Positions 52,216 through 61,148 of a stretch of 64,000 nucleotides of DNA are shown here, piece by piece. Below the pieces are notes generated by a model that was not told the DNA's origin, ran no database searches, and saw only the letters and a list, made by a program, of their open reading frames with translations. The stretch comes from Marinifilum sp. D737. GTDB taxonomy: Bacteria; Bacteroidota; Bacteroidia; Bacteroidales; Marinifilaceae. The stretch's first letter is position 1. Every line of letters begins with the position of its first letter. Location of the stretch: positions 62,001-126,000 of the forward strand of contig NZ_JANQCD010000004.1 of assembly GCF_026672275.1 (NCBI RefSeq), given 5' to 3'. A program made the position numbers and the translations under genes.

Positions 52216-52251
52216 AAAAAAGCCTGTCAGTGAAAATTGACAGGCTTTTTT
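52216..52251 (+). terminator. Intrinsic terminator of the RND operon
   Basis: AAAAAAGCCTGTCA (52216-52229) and TGACAGGCTTTTTT (52238-52251) form a 14-bp stem; the outer part is A/T. Confidence 0.88.
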
Positions 52252-52343
52252 ATGCACATTAACAAATCAATAACAAGCCAGATTATTCTGTTACAACGAT
52301 TAATGGTATATTTAATACTTATAAGTCTTATTTGTACCATATC

Positions 52344-52826
52344 ATGAAAATGAAGATACTATTCTCGATCTCCTTACTGATTGCAATCAGTCTGACAGTT
52401 AAATCCCAGGACTTTACAACCTTAAATTTTAAGGAACTAGAACCCACATTCCATCTACAGAACGATACCACCTATGTTATTAATTTTTGGGCCATGTGGT
52501 GCAAACCCTGCGTTGAGGAACTTCCGGAATTTGAATACATCCGAAAATCATACGAAAATAAAAAAGTAAAGGTCCTATTGGTAAGCCTGGACTTTGGAGC
52601 AAAAGTAGAAGAACGCCTGAGCAGATTTCTTACCAAGAAAAATATAAATGCTGAGGTGGTAATTCTAGATGATCCGGATGCAAACTCCTGGATTGGTAAA
52701 GTGGATGACAAATGGGATGGTGCATTGCCAGCTACAGTGATATATAAAAAGAAGCAACGAAAATTCTTTGCCAGGAAAGTAACTTATTCTGAACTAGCAG
52801 AGACAATTGATAATTTGAATAGATAA
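52344..52826 (+). CDS. Secreted thioredoxin-fold (TlpA-like) protein
   Basis: A signal peptide (to about VKSQ) precedes a thioredoxin fold with the active site WCKPC (Cys53, Cys56 from the start at 52344). The 160 residues fit a periplasmic thiol-disulfide oxidoreductase. An ATG 12 bases upstream is possible but gives a weaker signal. The next thioredoxin-fold gene starts 16 bases later, so both are likely in one unit. Confidence 0.9.
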   Translation: MKMKILFSISLLIAISLTVKSQDFTTLNFKELEPTFHLQNDTTYVINFWAMWCKPCVEELPEFEYIRKSYENKKVKVLLVSLDFGAKVEERLSRFLTKKNINAEVVILDDPDANSWIGKVDDKWDGALPATVIYKKKQRKFFARKVTYSELAETIDNLNR

Positions 52827-52842
52827 TAACCAATTTATTTAG

Positions 52843-53445
52843 ATGATGAAAAAAATATTATTCCTAAGTTTCCTGCTAATATCAGCAGTAGCAATTCATG
52901 CTCAAGGATATAAAGTAGGTGATTCAGCTACAGATTTTAAGCTGAAAAATATCGATGGCAAACACATCTCTCTTGCCGATTATAAAGATGCAAAAGGATT
53001 TGTAGTGATCTTTACCTGTAACCATTGTCCATATGCCGTGGCTTATGAAGACAGAATTATTGATATCGATAAAAAATACAAGAAGAAAGGTTTTCCGGTA
53101 ATTGCTATTAATCCGAACGATCCAGCAGTGGTTCCAGGAGATTCTTTTGAAGGCATGCAAAAAAGAGCGAAAGAAAAAGCCTTTACTTTCCCTTATCTTT
53201 TTGATGCAAAACAAGAAGTGTACAAGAATTTTGGAGCTACCAAAACTCCACATGTTTACATTTTAAGCAAAAATGGTAAAGATCTTAAGGTAGAATATAT
53301 TGGTACCATCGACAACAACTATAAAGATGCTTCGAAAGTGAGCACCAAATATGTTGAAGATGCCATTAATTCTCTTTTAATGAATAAAAAGCCAGAAGTA
53401 ACTTACACAAAAGCAATTGGTTGCTCCATTAAAACAAAAGGATAA
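52843..53445 (+). CDS. Secreted peroxiredoxin/thioredoxin-family protein
   Basis: A signal peptide (to about IHAQ) precedes an AhpC/TSA-like domain with CNHCPYA (Cys59, Cys62) and DFKLKNIDGKHISLADYKD. The later ATKTPHVYILSKNG has the cis-Pro loop. It is probably a periplasmic redox enzyme working with the upstream TlpA-like protein. A C-terminal KAIGCSIKTKG carries one more Cys. Confidence 0.9.
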   Translation: MMKKILFLSFLLISAVAIHAQGYKVGDSATDFKLKNIDGKHISLADYKDAKGFVVIFTCNHCPYAVAYEDRIIDIDKKYKKKGFPVIAINPNDPAVVPGDSFEGMQKRAKEKAFTFPYLFDAKQEVYKNFGATKTPHVYILSKNGKDLKVEYIGTIDNNYKDASKVSTKYVEDAINSLLMNKKPEVTYTKAIGCSIKTKG

Positions 53446-53457
53446 ATTTAAATTATG

Positions 53458-53496
53458 AATTATAAGTGATTAATTATAAGTGATTAATTATAAATG
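53458..53496. repeat. 14-bp tandem repeat, 2.8 copies
   Basis: AATTATAAGTGATT occurs at 53458-53471 and 53472-53485, with a partial third copy to 53496. It lies between the redox gene and the terminator. Confidence 0.7.
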
Positions 53497-53533
53497 AACA
53501 CAGCTAATTTACTGAGTTAATTAGCTGTGTTTC
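53497..53533. terminator. Hairpin between convergent genes
   Basis: AACACAGCTAATT (53497-53509) and AATTAGCTGTGTT (53519-53531) pair over 13 bases with a 9-base loop, between the redox unit and the convergent reductase gene. Confidence 0.72.
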
Positions 53534-53560
53534 TATTAATTCTTAATTGATAATTAAAAG

Positions 53561-54508
53561 TTATTCTGTAATTTTCAAAGACAACTTTCCAACAACTCTT
53601 CCCGATTCGCTGTATTGATGTGCTTCTGCAATATCATCCAATTCGTAAGATTTATCGATGTAGGTTTTAAGTAATCCGGCATCAATAAAATCGGCCAACA
53701 ACTCAAGATCCTTTTTACTTTCCTCCACAAAGATCTTTTTCATTTTCTTAGAGCTTACTAAATTGTGAATTGAACCCAACAGAAGAATATTAAAAGATGG
53801 TAAAGTAGTTACATATACTCCACCTCGTTGCAACAAGTGCTTCACTTTTTTGTATTCCAGGTTCCCAACCACATCGAAGAAAATATCGTACTCCTCCTGA
53901 AGTTCCAATAAATTCTCATTCTGGTAATCGATCACTCTATCAGCTCCCAGCTCTTTGGCAAATTCAATATTTCGTGTACTACAAACCCCTGTTGCCTTAC
54001 ATTTAAATGCTTTAGCCAATTGCAAAGCGAAAGAACCAACACCCCCCGAGCAGCCATTAACCAACACACTCATTCCTGCCTTTATTCCACCCATATTGCG
54101 CAATGCCTGTAAAGCAGTTAATCCAGCCAAAGGAACAGTAGCTGCCTCTTCAAAATTCATGTTCTGAGGCTTTAAGGCCAAATGATCGGGAGTTGTTGCC
54201 ACATATTCGGCATAGGCTCCATTTTTGATAATGTCTACTTTCCCGTACACCTCATCACCTACACGGTAAAACTGCACCTTATTACCTACCTCCAATATAC
54301 GACCAGCAATATCTCCGCCTAAAACACAAGGCAATTTCTTCCTCATAAATAGCTTTAGCAGACCTTTTCTTATTTTCCAGTCAACAGGATTAACTGAGGA
54401 GGCATACACCTCCACCAACACTTGATTTTCTTTTATCTTCGGTCGATCCAGATTGGTAATTTCCAACACATCAGGAGAACCATATTTTCTCATTACTATA
54501 GCTTTCAT
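53561..54508 (-). CDS. Zinc-independent MDR (quinone oxidoreductase-like) enzyme
   Basis: The start at 54508 (MKAIVMRKYGSPD) is the usual start of the family; the ORF extends to 54592 but the added 28 residues have no counterpart. The 315 residues show GGDIAGRILEVG, VNGCSGGVGSFALQLAKAF (nucleotide binding) and FDVVGN. No zinc ligands are seen, so it is of the NADPH:quinone reductase type. Confidence 0.9.
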   Translation of the reverse strand: MKAIVMRKYGSPDVLEITNLDRPKIKENQVLVEVYASSVNPVDWKIRKGLLKLFMRKKLPCVLGGDIAGRILEVGNKVQFYRVGDEVYGKVDIIKNGAYAEYVATTPDHLALKPQNMNFEEAATVPLAGLTALQALRNMGGIKAGMSVLVNGCSGGVGSFALQLAKAFKCKATGVCSTRNIEFAKELGADRVIDYQNENLLELQEEYDIFFDVVGNLEYKKVKHLLQRGGVYVTTLPSFNILLLGSIHNLVSSKKMKKIFVEESKKDLELLADFIDAGLLKTYIDKSYELDDIAEAHQYSESGRVVGKLSLKITE

Positions 54509-54623
54509 CGTCGTTTTCTTTTCGCTTAGGTTCAATTTGTCCTGAGTACAAAACTCACTAATCAAGTTACGACAAGTTTGGCTCAATTTCAAGATATTGG
54601 AAGGCAGCCTTGATCTATCTTAT

Positions 54624-54691
54624 AACCATAGAATACACGGAGTAACACAGAGGTCTAATTTGTCATTATTTACTCGGTGTACTCCATGGTT
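54624..54691. repeat. Imperfect inverted repeat, 21-bp arms
   Basis: The arms 54624-54644 and 54671-54691 match at 18 of 21 positions when one is reversed and complemented. No T-run follows. It resembles dispersed intergenic repeats common in Bacteroidetes genomes. Confidence 0.6.
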
Positions 54692-54775
54692 AAATTGCAC
54701 AAAACACTGCGCTTACCGTTTCATAATTGTGTATGAATGCAGCCATAGAAAATCCGGTTTTCTTGATTAAAATCT

Positions 54776-55486
54776 TTACTCCGACAACATATAGGTAATT
54801 TCAACATGATCAGTCAGTACAATTGGATCTGGATTGGTAAACGATTGTGAACCCGAATATCCAGCCTTGCTCACTCTCATTTCAGCCATGTGCTGCTTTG
54901 GTCCGTATATGGTTTTAACTGTTCCGTAATTGATATTCTGTATGCTTTTAAGCTGAACCCCTGCCGATTCTGCCAATATCTTGGCTTTGGTTTTGGCATC
55001 ACTTACAGCCATTGCAATTAATTTGGCCTCGGTAGCTTTAATCAACTCAGGACTTAAACCATAGTTGGCATTGTAATTCAAGTCCACATCCGACGATTTT
55101 AATACTTCAAGACAAGCGTGAATGGTTTTTGGTTTGGCTTCCAACTTTAGCTTAATGCTGTAATTGGCACGGTAACCATCAGGAATCTGTTTTCCCGATG
55201 AATAGGTTTTCTCTTCATTAATTCGCTGACCAACATCAAATATTTTCATACTCTCAATCTTTGCCAACTTCAATGATTTCTTTAAACGATCTATATCAGA
55301 AAGATTTTTGTCCAAACAAGCTTCATATTCGTCTGCCTTGGTGCTTATATTCAACGATATCTCAACGATATCCGGCTCTTGAAATATCTTACTTTCCCCT
55401 TTTACATCTAAAGTAGGATAAGTGCTTTGAGCATTTACACATACACCTGTTATAAGGATCGCCACTAATAGAATTAACTTCTTCAT
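54776..55486 (-). CDS. SIMPL (DUF541) domain protein, secreted
   Basis: A signal peptide (to about CVNAQ) leads into a 215-residue SIMPL domain: LDVKGESKIFQEPDIVEISLNIST at its start, and later EAKLIAMAVSDAKTKAKILAESAGVQLKSIQNINYG. These periplasmic proteins are related to oxidative stress and membrane processes; the biochemical function is unclear. It is a single-gene unit. Confidence 0.9.
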   Translation of the reverse strand: MKKLILLVAILITGVCVNAQSTYPTLDVKGESKIFQEPDIVEISLNISTKADEYEACLDKNLSDIDRLKKSLKLAKIESMKIFDVGQRINEEKTYSSGKQIPDGYRANYSIKLKLEAKPKTIHACLEVLKSSDVDLNYNANYGLSPELIKATEAKLIAMAVSDAKTKAKILAESAGVQLKSIQNINYGTVKTIYGPKQHMAEMRVSKAGYSGSQSFTNPDPIVLTDHVEITYMLSE

Positions 55487-55851
55487 AATTATAAATTTAT
55501 TGATTTACTGTTTCTTATAATATTTAACGAACAAAGAGAAAAAATTCACACCTAATTAAAAGATAATTTAGTCTTTTTTAACTATCTTGCGTCCTCTTAA
55601 ATTCAAAACACGTTTGATTTAGGAACGATTACTTGCAATAATACCGATTATTAATTCGTAGAAATCATTTGTTCGAATAACTCCAAATGCCCAACGAATT
55701 ATATATCGGCATTTCTGTTTAAGATTTCACAGTTTCGCTTAAAGCACTCCCGATAACTATCGGGACTGAAATTTAAATGGTCTAAGTTATCAATGTAAAT
55801 TATCAGCAAAAAAGGCTCTCCTGGCGGGAGCCTTTTTTAGCATGTATGATT
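55487..55851. other. Intergenic region between minus-strand genes
   Basis: It holds a small palindrome (CCCGATA/TATCGGG, 55749-55764) and the terminator at 55808-55838. No ORF of note and no clear promoter for the SIMPL gene are visible. Confidence 0.6.
55808..55838. terminator. Intrinsic terminator downstream of the nitroreductase gene
   Basis: AAAAAAGGCTC with GAGCCTTTTTT form a stem, A-run and T-run on each side, 14 bases beyond the nitroreductase stop. Confidence 0.8.
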
Positions 55852-56421
55852 TTATTTCATTTTATCCCAATCGCCATCAAACAATAATTGGGCCAAGTTT
55901 TTTCTATCTCGTTTAGGCGATTCCATTTCTTGCATGCTTTCGGGCAATTGTTCCGCATCTCCCAGGTAACCAATAGCAATCATGGTAACCGGTTCAAAAT
56001 CTTCCGGGATATCAAAAACCTCACGAGCCTTTTCAGTCGAAAAACCAGCCATTTGATGCATGTACAAATCCATGCTCATGGCTTGCATGGACATGTTACC
56101 AATGGCCAAACCCAAATCATGACGAGCATGTGCATTGGGATTTTGATTGTGAGCAAATTTTTTGGATACCACGGTTAAAATGATCATCGGAGCCGTTTTT
56201 ACCCACATCTGGTTAAATTCGCCCAAACAAGAAAACAATTGCTCGTATCGTTCAGGATAGTCCTTGGTAGCATATACAAATCGCCAAGGTTGTTCGTTGT
56301 AACATGATGCAGCAAAAGAAGCCGCCTCAAACAATTTTTCAATCTTGTCCTCCTCTATCTCCTGATCGGCGAAAGCTCTCGGACTCCATCTTTTATCGAT
56401 TAATTCGTGTATCTGTGCCAT
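55852..56421 (-). CDS. Nitroreductase family protein
   Basis: The start at 56421 (MAQIHELIDKRWSPRAF) is the usual family start; the ORF goes on upstream only because it reads through a repeat. The 189 residues have KRWSPRAFADQEI, the FMN-site phrase AASCYNEQPWRFVYATKD, and the GLAIGNMSMQAMSMDLYMHQMAGF helix. It should bind FMN and reduce nitro- or quinone-type substrates with NAD(P)H. Confidence 0.92.
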   Translation of the reverse strand: MAQIHELIDKRWSPRAFADQEIEEDKIEKLFEAASFAASCYNEQPWRFVYATKDYPERYEQLFSCLGEFNQMWVKTAPMIILTVVSKKFAHNQNPNAHARHDLGLAIGNMSMQAMSMDLYMHQMAGFSTEKAREVFDIPEDFEPVTMIAIGYLGDAEQLPESMQEMESPKRDRKNLAQLLFDGDWDKMK

Positions 56422-56437
56422 ATGTATTGGTTTAAAG

Positions 56438-56545
56438 TTTTTTTCACAAGCCCCAAATATCAAATCCCAAATATCAAATCCCAAATCCCAAATATCAAAT
56501 CCCAAATCCCAAGCTCCAAAGATTGGGATTTGGTGCTTGTATTTT
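56438..56545. repeat. Short tandem repeat (AAATATC/AAATCCC units)
   Basis: The region is built from the 7-bp units AAATCCC and AAATATC in variable order, ending with an inverted TTGGGATTTGG. It lies just upstream of the nitroreductase gene. Such repeats are frequent in related genomes and unlikely to be coding. Confidence 0.8.
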
Positions 56546-56611
56546 GGCGTTTGAAAATGAATATAACTCTTTTTTAACAATTATTAAGGACTTGGCAGTA
56601 TTTAATTCTAT

Positions 56612-56619
56612 ATATTTGG
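56612..56619 (+). promoter_or_regulatory. -7 promoter element of the phosphoesterase gene
   Basis: TATATTTG matches TAnnTTTG. Transcription would start near 56625, leaving a leader of about 135 bases before the ATG at 56761. Confidence 0.45.
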
Positions 56620-56721
56620 TGCCTAATTCAATACTAAAATTGTTATATCTCAAAAAGGTATTGTGTTAATGAAAATTTACATCCTGATGGAAACAAAATT
56701 CTTTTGGGATAGTATAAATAC

Positions 56722-56741
56722 AAATCGGTGAAAACCGATTT
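56722..56741 (+). promoter_or_regulatory. GAAA-tetraloop hairpin in the phosphoesterase leader
   Basis: AAATCGGT (56722-56729), loop GAAA, ACCGATTT (56734-56741) form a perfect 8-bp stem. It covers the GTG at 56728 that could start the ORF, and favours the ATG at 56761. Confidence 0.45.
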
Positions 56742-56760
56742 AAGAATCTTTGAAATAAGA

Positions 56761-58029
56761 ATGAGAGCAAGCGTTTATTTATTAATACCTCTGTTACTAT
56801 TTATGCTTTTGGTAGACATTTACACCTACCGTGGCATAAAACCTCTGATTGCAAGAATTAACAATTCAATTGCACGACACACATTAACGTATTTATTCTG
56901 GAGCATTTCAGTTTTTATTTTTGCTGCCTTTACCACATTCATGTTTGGTATTAAGCACGTACAAAAAGCCGATGCCTACATCTATTCCGGCTATTTGGTG
57001 GCCGGGTTTGCGTTATTTTATTTTCCAAAGTTTGTATTCATATTTTTCGTCTTAATAAAGGACATACAAGGGGCGATTAGGAGAACCATAGCATGGTTCA
57101 GAGAGAGAAGGAATAAAAGTGTACCACAATTTAATTCGAAGAGAAAGATGGAGAGATCCGAGTTTTTGTACCAAATGGGATTGGTATTGGCTGCCATTCC
57201 GTTTGCATCTATCCTTTACGGAGTAACCAAAGGAAAATTCAACTACCGAGTAATGCGCGAGAGCATTCGTTTCAACAATCTTCCGAAAGCATTTAAGGGT
57301 TTAAAAATTGTTCAGATTTCGGATATGCACCTGGGAAGTTTCAACAAGAACTTCGAGAAGGTGGAGAAAGCCGTTGAACTGATTAATGAACAAGAACCAG
57401 ATTTGATTGTTTTTACCGGCGATTTGGTAAACAACTTTGCCGAAGAAACCGATGGTTGGGCTTCCGTTCTGGTAAAAATGAAAGCTAAAATTGGCAAATA
57501 CTCCATACTGGGCAATCACGATTATGGCGATTACTCCTATTGGCGATCAGAAGAAGACAAAGCTAAAAATCTTGCAGCAATCAAACATTTTCACAAGCAA
57601 ATGGGATTTCGATTGTTATTGAACGAAACCGAAACCATTAATGTGAAAGGAGAAGAAATTGCTTTGGTAGGAGTTGAAAATTGGGGTAAACCTCCATTCC
57701 CTCAGCATGGCGATTTAAACAAAGCTACCCAAGGCACAGAACATCTTCCGTTTAAAATATTATTGAGTCACGATCCTTCGCACTGGGACGAGGAGGTGAT
57801 TAAAAACTCAAATATCGATCTTACTTTTGCAGGACACACCCACGGCATGCAGTTTGGAATTGAACGTGCAGGAATCAAGTGGAGTCCGGTTCAGTACAAA
57901 TACCCTCGCTGGGGCGGATTGTACCGCGAAGGCGATCAGTACCTGTATGTAAATCGCGGATTTGGATACATTGGTTTCCCGGGAAGAATAGGTATGCCAC
58001 CCGAAATTACCGTGGTGGAATTGGCATAA
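56761..58029 (+). CDS. Membrane-anchored metallophosphoesterase
   Basis: The start at 56761 (MRASVYLL) is chosen because an in-frame GTG at 56728 lies in a hairpin. About four membrane segments fill the N-terminal 150 residues. The calcineurin-like domain follows: VQISDMHLGSF, FTGDLVNN, ILGNHDYGD, SHDP, AGHTHGMQFG, giving the full metal-ligand set. It is likely an inner-membrane enzyme, like YkuE/YaeI relatives that act on lipid phosphates, but the substrate is not known. Confidence 0.92.
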   Translation: MRASVYLLIPLLLFMLLVDIYTYRGIKPLIARINNSIARHTLTYLFWSISVFIFAAFTTFMFGIKHVQKADAYIYSGYLVAGFALFYFPKFVFIFFVLIKDIQGAIRRTIAWFRERRNKSVPQFNSKRKMERSEFLYQMGLVLAAIPFASILYGVTKGKFNYRVMRESIRFNNLPKAFKGLKIVQISDMHLGSFNKNFEKVEKAVELINEQEPDLIVFTGDLVNNFAEETDGWASVLVKMKAKIGKYSILGNHDYGDYSYWRSEEDKAKNLAAIKHFHKQMGFRLLLNETETINVKGEEIALVGVENWGKPPFPQHGDLNKATQGTEHLPFKILLSHDPSHWDEEVIKNSNIDLTFAGHTHGMQFGIERAGIKWSPVQYKYPRWGGLYREGDQYLYVNRGFGYIGFPGRIGMPPEITVVELA

Positions 58030-58061
58030 AAAAAAGCTCCAATTTTAATTGGAGCTTTTTT
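58027..58061. terminator. Bidirectional intrinsic terminator
   Basis: AGCTCCAATT (58035-58044) and AATTGGAGCT (58047-58056) form a perfect 10-bp stem with a 2-base gap, flanked by A and T runs, between convergent genes. Confidence 0.88.
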
Positions 58062-59162
58062 CTATTTTGACTCTTCATATATTGGAAGCCTAATTTTAAA
58101 ACTTGTACCGTTACCCACATGGCTTTCCACCTTTATTTCACCATTGTGTTTGTCTGCAATTTCTTTCGAAAGAAGTAAACCATATCCCGATCCCAATTCT
58201 CCCGAAGTACCAAGACTAGATTGAGGATGCTCCTTATCGAACAAATTATTCAATTGATTTTCGTTCATTCCAACTCCCGTATCCGTAATATCAATTTCGA
58301 TCATATTACCTATCACCCTGGTTTGTACGGTAACAAAACCTTGTTGACGCGAAAATTTAATGGCATTGCCTAAAATATTCCGAATCATCGTAGCAATTAA
58401 ATCTTTGGTGCCAAAAGTAGATTTTGCCTCTCCAAAGATTTGCACCAACTGTATTTTTTTTAATGCTGCAGTAGGTTGAACAATTTGTAACACTTCTGAT
58501 ATTAGCTTGTGTACATCTATTTTCTCTAAGGTAGATTCAGCTTGCTTTTCCAGATCACGTGCATACACCAGTAAATTATCTAATAGTTCCATATTTTTTG
58601 TGGAAATATTGCAAATCAATTCTGCATATTTTTTAGATGATTTATCTTCACTTGCTTCTAAATTTTTAAGCAATAATTTCGAAAAACCAATCAACGAATT
58701 AAAGGGATTTCTTAAATCATGACCAATGATGGAGAAAATCTTATCCTTGGCAATCATTAATTCATGAATTTGCTTATGCTGTATTTGCAATAAGGAATGT
58801 GTAGATACTTTTGAAAGCAACTCTTCCAACTGAAAAGGTTTTGTGATTACATCCCTACACCCTACTTTAAAAGCTTTGGAGATATTCTCCTGGTCGGTTT
58901 TCTCAGCCATAAAAATAACAGGAGTATTGCTGTTTAAATCACTCACTCTTATTTTATCAACAAAGGCAAAACCATCACGTGGCATTCTAATATCGATTAA
59001 CAAAAGGTCAAACTCAATTTCATTACACAGTTCGTATGTTTCCTCATATGAGCTTGAAGTACGCACAAAATAGTTTGAATCCTCAAAAAAGCTTGAAATC
59101 AGGTTTAGGTTTTCAGGTTTATCATCAACTACCAAGAGTTTGATAACGTTTAATGTATTCAT
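58062..59162 (-). CDS. Response regulator-histidine kinase hybrid (REC-HisKA-HATPase)
   Basis: The receiver domain comes first (about 7-122) with phospho-acceptor Asp57 in LLIDIRMPRDG. Then HisKA with His148 in IIGHDLRNPFNSLIG, and the ATPase domain with RNILGNAIKFS, DTGVGM and GSGYGLLLSKEI. The 366-residue protein has no membrane segment. It starts 1 base after the bacteriohemerythrin gene ends, so the two are co-transcribed and probably act together in oxygen or redox sensing. Confidence 0.92.
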   Translation of the reverse strand: MNTLNVIKLLVVDDKPENLNLISSFFEDSNYFVRTSSSYEETYELCNEIEFDLLLIDIRMPRDGFAFVDKIRVSDLNSNTPVIFMAEKTDQENISKAFKVGCRDVITKPFQLEELLSKVSTHSLLQIQHKQIHELMIAKDKIFSIIGHDLRNPFNSLIGFSKLLLKNLEASEDKSSKKYAELICNISTKNMELLDNLLVYARDLEKQAESTLEKIDVHKLISEVLQIVQPTAALKKIQLVQIFGEAKSTFGTKDLIATMIRNILGNAIKFSRQQGFVTVQTRVIGNMIEIDITDTGVGMNENQLNNLFDKEHPQSSLGTSGELGSGYGLLLSKEIADKHNGEIKVESHVGNGTSFKIRLPIYEESK

Positions 59163-59163
59163 T

Positions 59164-59604
59164 TTAGATCTTTAGTTCGTAGAAAAAATCTTCCAAATTT
59201 ATATTATTTTCCAACATATACAGTTTCAATTTTGTATCTGATTCAACAGTATGCCTAAGAAACCATTCTTTTAGAAATTCATGAAATCCATCAAAATTAC
59301 AATTTTTAAACTTTGCAAGGTTAAATTTTTCCAACAATTCAAAATGTTCAATTTGATGCTCTTTAAAAGCAGGGTAATTCATTCTACGCATGGCATTTTC
59401 CTCACTAATAAAATGAAATTCTGCATACTTTTCTATTTCATTCATAATTCTAAACAACTCATCATCAGAACGCTTTAAATTGATTTCATACTTAAAAGAA
59501 TTCAACAATTCTATAAAGATTTTATGTTCGAAGTCTATTCTCGCAATACCTGTCTCAAAATCGGAATGCCATTGTATAATTCCATCTATCTCTCTACTTC
59601 CCAT
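59164..59604 (-). CDS. Bacteriohemerythrin
   Basis: The start at 59604 (MGSREIDGIIQWHSD) is chosen because W and the following HSDFETGI segment begin the hemerythrin fold; the ORF reaches 59691. Iron ligands are visible in DFEHKIFIE, FHFISEE, HQIEHFE and RHTVESD. It binds O2 through a di-iron site. Its operon partner is the REC-kinase hybrid (1-base gap), suggesting it is the sensor or supplies O2-state information. Confidence 0.92.
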   Translation of the reverse strand: MGSREIDGIIQWHSDFETGIARIDFEHKIFIELLNSFKYEINLKRSDDELFRIMNEIEKYAEFHFISEENAMRRMNYPAFKEHQIEHFELLEKFNLAKFKNCNFDGFHEFLKEWFLRHTVESDTKLKLYMLENNINLEDFFYELKI

Positions 59605-59820
59605 ACTCTTATGTTTTAATGTTAGTATAATGTTGCCTAACAAACACCTTGCAACTTTTGGTAACTCCCAACAATTAACCAGTTCGCACATTGGGTATTG
59701 GCGTTATCACTAAAATAAGAAATTATGTGTAAGAATCTCTCATTTATTTTCAATAATTACATCACAAGCTCTTAACATTCTCTTTATCAGAATTAGATCC
59801 CATACATTCAGTCATAAAAC

Positions 59821-59849
59821 ACCCCATGCAAAACTAGTCTGCATGGGGT
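59821..59849 (-). terminator. Terminator-like hairpin after the DUF6261 gene
   Basis: ACCCCATGCA (59821-59830) and TGCATGGGGT (59840-59849) form a perfect 10-bp stem, 28 bases beyond the gene stop. On the minus strand a short T-rich stretch follows. Confidence 0.72.
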
Positions 59850-59876
59850 AAAATATAATCGATTGTAAGTAATGAA

Positions 59877-60629
59877 TTACGACTCCTTGCTTGAAGATTC
59901 GCTAAGCACTTCTTCTTCGTTTTGTGAACGCCCCATACGCTGGGCAATTAAGCGGTTGGTTTCTTCAGTTACAATATTCAGTTCTTTCGCTAAATTATTG
60001 TAGGCCTCATCTGTTTCAATGTCACACATCACATCAAGATATTTAAACATTGCCTCCAACTCCTTCCTCAACTCTTTACAAACCGCATCGCTCTGACCTT
60101 CATTTCTGCTTGTCTTAGCATCACCTCGTTCTGCCACCGCTTGTTCAAAATTTTTCTGAGCTTGCTCTAGCTCTGTTAACCAAACCTCACCATCCAATTT
60201 TTTCAGAGAACCATTTAAACTTTCATTGGTTTTCAGCTTTTCAACCATTCCATTGATAATGGCCGATTCCTCCAACATTGGCTTACGAATGACACCTGAA
60301 CCCAAACTATCAATTTCATTCAAAATGATTTTTCCAGCTTCGCTAATTTCAGCATTTAACCGTTTGGAACAGGCTAAAACAAAAGTTTCCAAAGCCGAAA
60401 ATGCCAAATCACGCTGAGCATCGCATTCTGCAACCGTAAGGGTTAAAAGTTGAGTGTTTACCTTTTCGGTATTCTTTTCCAACTTTTCGATACCATTAGC
60501 GATTCTGGTTTTAAATGGTTCAAAACTGATTGCCTCTGTTACAGCATTCTCAATTAACTTAAAGATACGATTAGAATAAGTCAAATACTCGGCAATTCGC
60601 ATACGATAAAACATAGGAATTCTGATCAT
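59877..60629 (-). CDS. DUF6261-like helical protein
   Basis: The 250 residues are almost wholly helical (coiled segments from about 40 to 240) and match the general look of the DUF6261 family found only in Bacteroidetes. No signal peptide and no membrane segment. The function is unknown. A 42-bp tandem repeat array lies about 520 bases upstream. Confidence 0.7.
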   Translation of the reverse strand: MIRIPMFYRMRIAEYLTYSNRIFKLIENAVTEAISFEPFKTRIANGIEKLEKNTEKVNTQLLTLTVAECDAQRDLAFSALETFVLACSKRLNAEISEAGKIILNEIDSLGSGVIRKPMLEESAIINGMVEKLKTNESLNGSLKKLDGEVWLTELEQAQKNFEQAVAERGDAKTSRNEGQSDAVCKELRKELEAMFKYLDVMCDIETDEAYNNLAKELNIVTEETNRLIAQRMGRSQNEEEVLSESSSKES

Positions 60630-61148
60630 GATTGTAAATTTTAGTTATTGTATGTTTAATTTTTACTAAACTAATTTATGAAGTCCATTACCCAATGTCA
60701 AGTATATTTTGATTATTTTACAAATCACTTATGAGATTCTTATATCTGTTTTTTAGATATTTACAAACTTCCTTAAACACAATACATGTATATTGTATAC
60801 AATTTACAATTCTTTTAGTGATAAGATAAAGCAAGTACTACAAGACTTCTTTCCCAATTTATCTCCCACTTTCTTTCTCTTATAAATCAGGCATTAATAC
60901 AAAATCAATTCTACATACATAAAAAAGTATTCTCACATCCCCACAGGCCCAAATATTCACTTACAAGCCATTATCAACAACAAACACTCTTGTTCCCTCC
61001 ACTCCTAAATTTTGAAGATGTTCTTTTAATCCTTACCGATATATTCGTCAACTGCGGGGATGGTACTTTCATCTTTGTTTACTCCTTTCGCAACATTGCT
61101 TTACCTTCCTGTAAACTTGTTTGTTATCTTCGATGCACTACGAATTGC
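60630..61148. other. Intergenic region, nothing recognised
   Basis: AT-rich sequence between the DUF6261-like gene and the 42-bp repeat array. I find no credible ORF, tRNA, terminator or full promoter here. Confidence 0.6.

Noticed and set aside
54509-54592. 28-residue extension of the MDR reductase
   Set aside because: No counterpart in the family, and MKAIV at 54508 is the standard start.
56422-56580. N-terminal extension of the nitroreductase ORF with repeated GFDIWDL
   Set aside because: It is a translation of the short tandem repeat; the family start is at 56421.
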